Assembly (NCBI GenBank): GCA_964640725.1
Contig: CAZXIJ010000007.1
Span: 1-64,000, forward strand
Direction: 5' to 3'
From: CALHVX01 sp964640725
GTDB taxonomy: Bacteria > Pseudomonadota > Gammaproteobacteria > Pseudomonadales > Azotimanducaceae
Length of the DNA: 64,000 nucleotides
Shown: one piece after another, positions 61,170-64,000 of the stretch
Layout: each line of letters opens with the position of its first letter
Position numbering within the stretch: the stretch's first letter is position 1
The notes under the pieces: generated by a model
What the model was told of the DNA's origin: nothing
Databases searched by the model: none
Seen by the model: only the letters and a program-made list of their open reading frames with translations
Translations under genes and position numbers: made by a program

Positions 61170-62486
61170 ATGGCCGACCAACTCGACCTGAACGCTTACT
61201 GGATGCCGTTCACCGCAAATCGGGCCTTTCGAAAAGAACCGCGGCTGATCAAGGCTGCACAAGGCCACTACTACACCAGCACTGACGACCGGCAGATCCT
61301 GGACTCGTTCTCCGGGCTGTGGACCACCGGCCTCGGGCACTGCCATGCGGGCATTGCCAGCGCCGTTGCCCAACAGGTGAGCGAGCTGGACTACGTCGCC
61401 GGCTTTCAGGTCTCGCACCCGAAGGCCTTTGAGCTGGCCGAGCGCCTGGTCGAGAAGGCGCCAGAGGGGTTCAGCCAGGTGTTCTTTACCAACTCTGGTT
61501 CCGAGGCGGCAGACACCGCGCTAAAAATCGCCCTGGGCTACCACCGGTGCCGCGGCGATGCCACGCGGCTCAAGCTGATCGGACGCCAGCGCGGCTATCA
61601 CGGCGTCAACTTTGGCGGCATGTCCGTGGGCGGCATCCCGGCGAACCGCACAATGTTCGGCAACGCCCTGTTGCCGAACGTGTTCCACCTGCGCGCTACC
61701 CATGACCCGCAGCGCAGCGCATTCAGCCGCGGCCAGCCCGCCCTAGGGGCCGAGATGGCAGACGAGCTGGAGCAAATGGTGCAGTTTCACCGCCCGGAGA
61801 ACGTCGCTGCGGTCATGATCGAGCCGGTCTCCGGCTCCGGCGGCGTGGTGGTACCACCCCTGGGCTACCTGGAGCGCATCCGGGAGATTTGCACTCGCCA
61901 CGGCATCCTGCTGATCTTCGACGAAGTCATCACTGCCTTCGGCCGGGTCGGCGAGTACTTCGGCTGCCAACGTTTCAACGTGATTCCAGACATCATCACC
62001 ACCGCCAAGGGGCTGACCAACGGGGTCATCCCCATGGGCGCGGTGCTCGTCGCGTCGCATATTCACGACGCCTACATGCAGGGCCCGGAAAACGCCGTAG
62101 AGCTGTTCCACGGCTACACCTACTCCGGGCATCCCGTTGCGGCCGCAGCTGCGTTAGCCAGCCTGGACGCCTACGATGCCGAGCACGCGATGCAGGCCGC
62201 GCGGCAGCACGAGGCAGACTTCGAAGAGGCCCTGCACAGCACGGCTACCGCCAAACACGTGGTCGACGTTCGGAACTTTGGCCTGATGGGCGCCATTGAT
62301 ATCGCGCCCCGACCGGATGCGCCAGGAGCTCGGGGCTTCGAGGCCCATCGCGCCTGTTTCGCCGCTGGGCTCATGGTTCGGCACAGCGGCGACACGCTGC
62401 AGTTCTCGCCCTTCCTGGATGCGGGCAGCGACGAGCATCAGGAAACCTTCGATACGGTCACCAGAGTGCTGAACCGCATCGACTGA
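61170..62486 (+). CDS. Class III PLP aminotransferase (omega-amino acid:pyruvate type)
   Basis: A 438-residue fold-type I aminotransferase. GSEAADTALKIA (cofactor phosphate region), YHGVNFGGMSVGG, MIEPVSGSGGVVVPP, LLIFDEVITAFGR and the PLP Lys in TTAKGLTNGVIPMGAV (near residue 280) are intact; TYSGHPVAAAA follows. The N-terminus LNAYWMPFTANRAFRKEPRL is typical of beta-alanine/omega-amino acid:pyruvate transaminases. Substrate inferred from family only. A 7-bp hairpin follows the stop. Confidence 0.93.
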   Translation: MADQLDLNAYWMPFTANRAFRKEPRLIKAAQGHYYTSTDDRQILDSFSGLWTTGLGHCHAGIASAVAQQVSELDYVAGFQVSHPKAFELAERLVEKAPEGFSQVFFTNSGSEAADTALKIALGYHRCRGDATRLKLIGRQRGYHGVNFGGMSVGGIPANRTMFGNALLPNVFHLRATHDPQRSAFSRGQPALGAEMADELEQMVQFHRPENVAAVMIEPVSGSGGVVVPPLGYLERIREICTRHGILLIFDEVITAFGRVGEYFGCQRFNVIPDIITTAKGLTNGVIPMGAVLVASHIHDAYMQGPENAVELFHGYTYSGHPVAAAAALASLDAYDAEHAMQAARQHEADFEEALHSTATAKHVVDVRNFGLMGAIDIAPRPDAPGARGFEAHRACFAAGLMVRHSGDTLQFSPFLDAGSDEHQETFDTVTRVLNRID

Positions 62487-62488
62487 AC

Positions 62489-62506
62489 CGGGCAGAAAAC
62501 TGCCCG
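62489..62506. terminator. Hairpin between convergent aminotransferase and kinase genes
   Basis: CGGGCAG and CTGCCCG form a perfect 7-bp stem with an AAAA loop, 2 bp past the aminotransferase TGA and 8 bp before the kinase stop. No T-tract on either strand, so termination strength is uncertain. Confidence 0.45.
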
Positions 62507-62513
62507 CGGGCAG

Positions 62514-64000
62514 CTAGCCGCCCGTGGCCAGGCGAACATCGCCGGAGCCGTCTGGCTGCACAGGTCCAGGCAGCGTTGGCCAATCGACCAGCTGCCCGAG
62601 CAGATCTTCGGCGCGGAACGGTTTTTCCAGAAAGCGGCAACGTGCCGTAGGCTCCAGGGAGCCATCGGTGAACGCCGCATTGCCGGAGATGTAGAGCACG
62701 TGCAGCGCCGGGAACTGCTCGCACAGCTGGGTAGCCAGCCGATCGCCCCGGGTGCCTGGCATGACAATATCCGTGATCAGGATGTCCGGTGCCACGATAT
62801 CGCAGGCCAGCATCGCCTCGGCGCCGTTACTCGAGACCGCAACAGAGTAGCCGGCCTGGGACAGCGCCTGATGCAGGAAAGCGCGCACGGAGTTGTCGTC
62901 GTCAACCACCAGCACGGTCACGTCCGCAAGGGACCGATCGCGTACCGGATGGGCACTGCGCGGCGCGTTGCTCTTGCCGCTGAGATCGCCGACACCGGTC
63001 GCCAGGGGCAGCGTGAGCGTCAGCGTGGTGCCCACCCCGGGCTGGCTGTCGATGCCGACAAACCCGCGCGCCGCGCTGACCATGCTGAACACGTTCGCCA
63101 GCCCGAGCCCGCTGCTGCGTGTTTGCTGTTTGGTGGAGTAAAAGGGGTCGAGCGCCCGGCGCCGGGTATCCTCGTCCATGCCGACGCCGGTGTCGGATAC
63201 CACCAGGTTCACGTAGGCCCCCGACGCCAGGTCCATATCGTCGCTGACTTCCGTGCGCTCGGTCTGCAGCACCAGGCTGCCGCCATCCGGCATCGCCTCG
63301 CGCGCGTTCTTGCACAGGTTCAGGACGATCTGATGCAGTTGCCCGTCACTGAGCGGCACGCCGAGCACCCGGGCCCCGGACAGATCCAGCTGCACGTCGA
63401 CCGGCTCGCCCATCAGGCTGCGAATCATGGGCAACATATCGCGCAACACCCGGTTGGCATCCGCGCCCGTGCTGTGCCGTTCCCCGGGACGGGCATAGGT
63501 GAGCAGTTGCCGGGTGAGCTTGGCGGCCTCATCGGCAGCAGCGACGATTTCATCGCGGGCGTTGGACGACTCGAGCAGATCGGCGAAGCCGAGGATCACC
63601 GTCAGGAGGTTGTTGAAATCGTGCGCCACGCCAGCCGCCAGCACGCCAACGCTCTCGAACTTCTGCATTTCGGTCCAGCGCTCTCGCTGGCGCCGTTCTT
63701 CGGAAATGTCCCGGGCCGCGAACAGCCAGCCGTCCGACTGCACGCCAAAGGGAATGGCGTAGGCCTCGAGCCAGACCCAGTGACCGTCGTTGTGCCGCAG
63801 CCGCACTTCTTGCCGAAAGCCTTCGCCGGGCTGTTCCAGCAATCGCGCGCCAACCGGCTCGGCATCGCCCGGGTGCAGATAGCTGACCAGCTCCCGGCGC
63901 ACGAACTGTTCCGGCTCGTAGCCGAGCAGGCGCCGCACGCCGTCGCCGACAAAGACCAGGCGACCCAGCCTGAGGCCACCAGGGTCCAGAAGGCGCCCGC
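62514..64000 (-). CDS. PAS hybrid histidine kinase, N-terminus beyond the window
   Basis: The open frame runs from the window edge to TAG at 62514, at least 495 residues. It begins inside a PAS domain (GVRRLLGYEPEQFVRRELVSYLHPGDAEP), followed by a HisKA with VAHDFNNLLTVILGFADLL, an HATPase with NLCKNAREAMPDGG, DTGVGMDEDTRRRALDPFYSTK and GLGLANVFSMV, then a C-terminal receiver (VLVVDDDNSVRAFL, phosphoacceptor Asp in ILITDIVMPGTRG, Lys in FLEKPFRAEDL). A soluble PAS-HK-REC hybrid that would pass phosphate to its own receiver; the output partner is not in view. Confidence 0.92.
   Translation of the reverse strand, partial: GRLLDPGGLRLGRLVFVGDGVRRLLGYEPEQFVRRELVSYLHPGDAEPVGARLLEQPGEGFRQEVRLRHNDGHWVWLEAYAIPFGVQSDGWLFAARDISEERRQRERWTEMQKFESVGVLAAGVAHDFNNLLTVILGFADLLESSNARDEIVAAADEAAKLTRQLLTYARPGERHSTGADANRVLRDMLPMIRSLMGEPVDVQLDLSGARVLGVPLSDGQLHQIVLNLCKNAREAMPDGGSLVLQTERTEVSDDMDLASGAYVNLVVSDTGVGMDEDTRRRALDPFYSTKQQTRSSGLGLANVFSMVSAARGFVGIDSQPGVGTTLTLTLPLATGVGDLSGKSNAPRSAHPVRDRSLADVTVLVVDDDNSVRAFLHQALSQAGYSVAVSSNGAEAMLACDIVAPDILITDIVMPGTRGDRLATQLCEQFPALHVLYISGNAAFTDGSLEPTARCRFLEKPFRAEDLLGQLVDWPTLPGPVQPDGSGDVRLATGG

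Overview
The window is about 64 kb of high-GC, densely packed DNA. It carries genes for polyhydroxyalkanoate and wax-ester storage, an OmpR-type two-component system, Sec signal peptides and lipoboxes, an autotransporter, an outer-membrane barrel and many short-chain dehydrogenases (SDRs). This suggests a free-living, metabolically versatile Gram-negative bacterium, most likely a gammaproteobacterium. That placement is inference; there is no rRNA, and the only RNA gene seen is one tRNA-Gly(CCC).

Positions 1-7.3 kb hold a two-component system whose sensor kinase is thrown out of frame by a 7-bp tandem repeat, with a Spy/CpxP-like remnant divergent from it. Small lipoproteins, a phosphotransferase and two SDRs follow. 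Several genes here carry lesions: the kinase frameshift, a lipoprotein with TGA at its expected lipobox cysteine, and an FkbM methyltransferase with an internal TAG. From 7.4 to 20 kb come catabolic and general genes: SDR, epoxide-hydrolase-like enzyme, double VOC protein, amidase with FAD-linked oxidase, methyltransferase, an ABC exporter whose permease is fused to an M1-type metallopeptidase, a HAD phosphatase and a monoacylglycerol-lipase-like hydrolase.

Positions 20-31 kb are a storage-lipid locus: GYD-acyltransferase fusion, GYD protein, PhaC, SDR, two WS/DGAT wax-ester synthases, phasin, a lipase-like hydrolase and PhaR, followed by NhaA and a Nudix hydrolase. A TGC-rich motif is shared by the phasin promoter region and the start of the lipase gene. 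From 31 to 37.8 kb are a sulfotransferase, a lactonase-like lipoprotein, a DUF4399 protein, CreA with a repeat-built tail, an amidohydrolase, a SulP transporter and an LLM-type oxidoreductase.

The most striking region is 37.8-55.1 kb. A membrane FHA protein, a periplasmic caspase-like protein and a membrane Ser/Thr kinase flank a tightly overlapping plus-strand operon. That operon encodes two paralogous pentaheme cytochromes whose first heme site is CX4CH, a third pentaheme protein, an outer-membrane barrel, a flavoprotein/cNMP/ferredoxin fusion, a ferric-reductase-like membrane cytochrome b, an FHA-TM-decaheme fusion, a PP2C phosphatase and a double-FHA tail-anchored protein. I read this as a phospho-signalling-controlled electron-transfer chain from cytoplasmic reductant across the inner membrane into the periplasm, possibly to the outer membrane. 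A perfect inverted repeat lies in the control region between the kinase and the cytochrome operon.

Positions 55.1-64 kb hold a large autotransporter with a duplicated passenger, a Baeyer-Villiger-type monooxygenase, a class III aminotransferase and a PAS hybrid histidine kinase that runs off the window.
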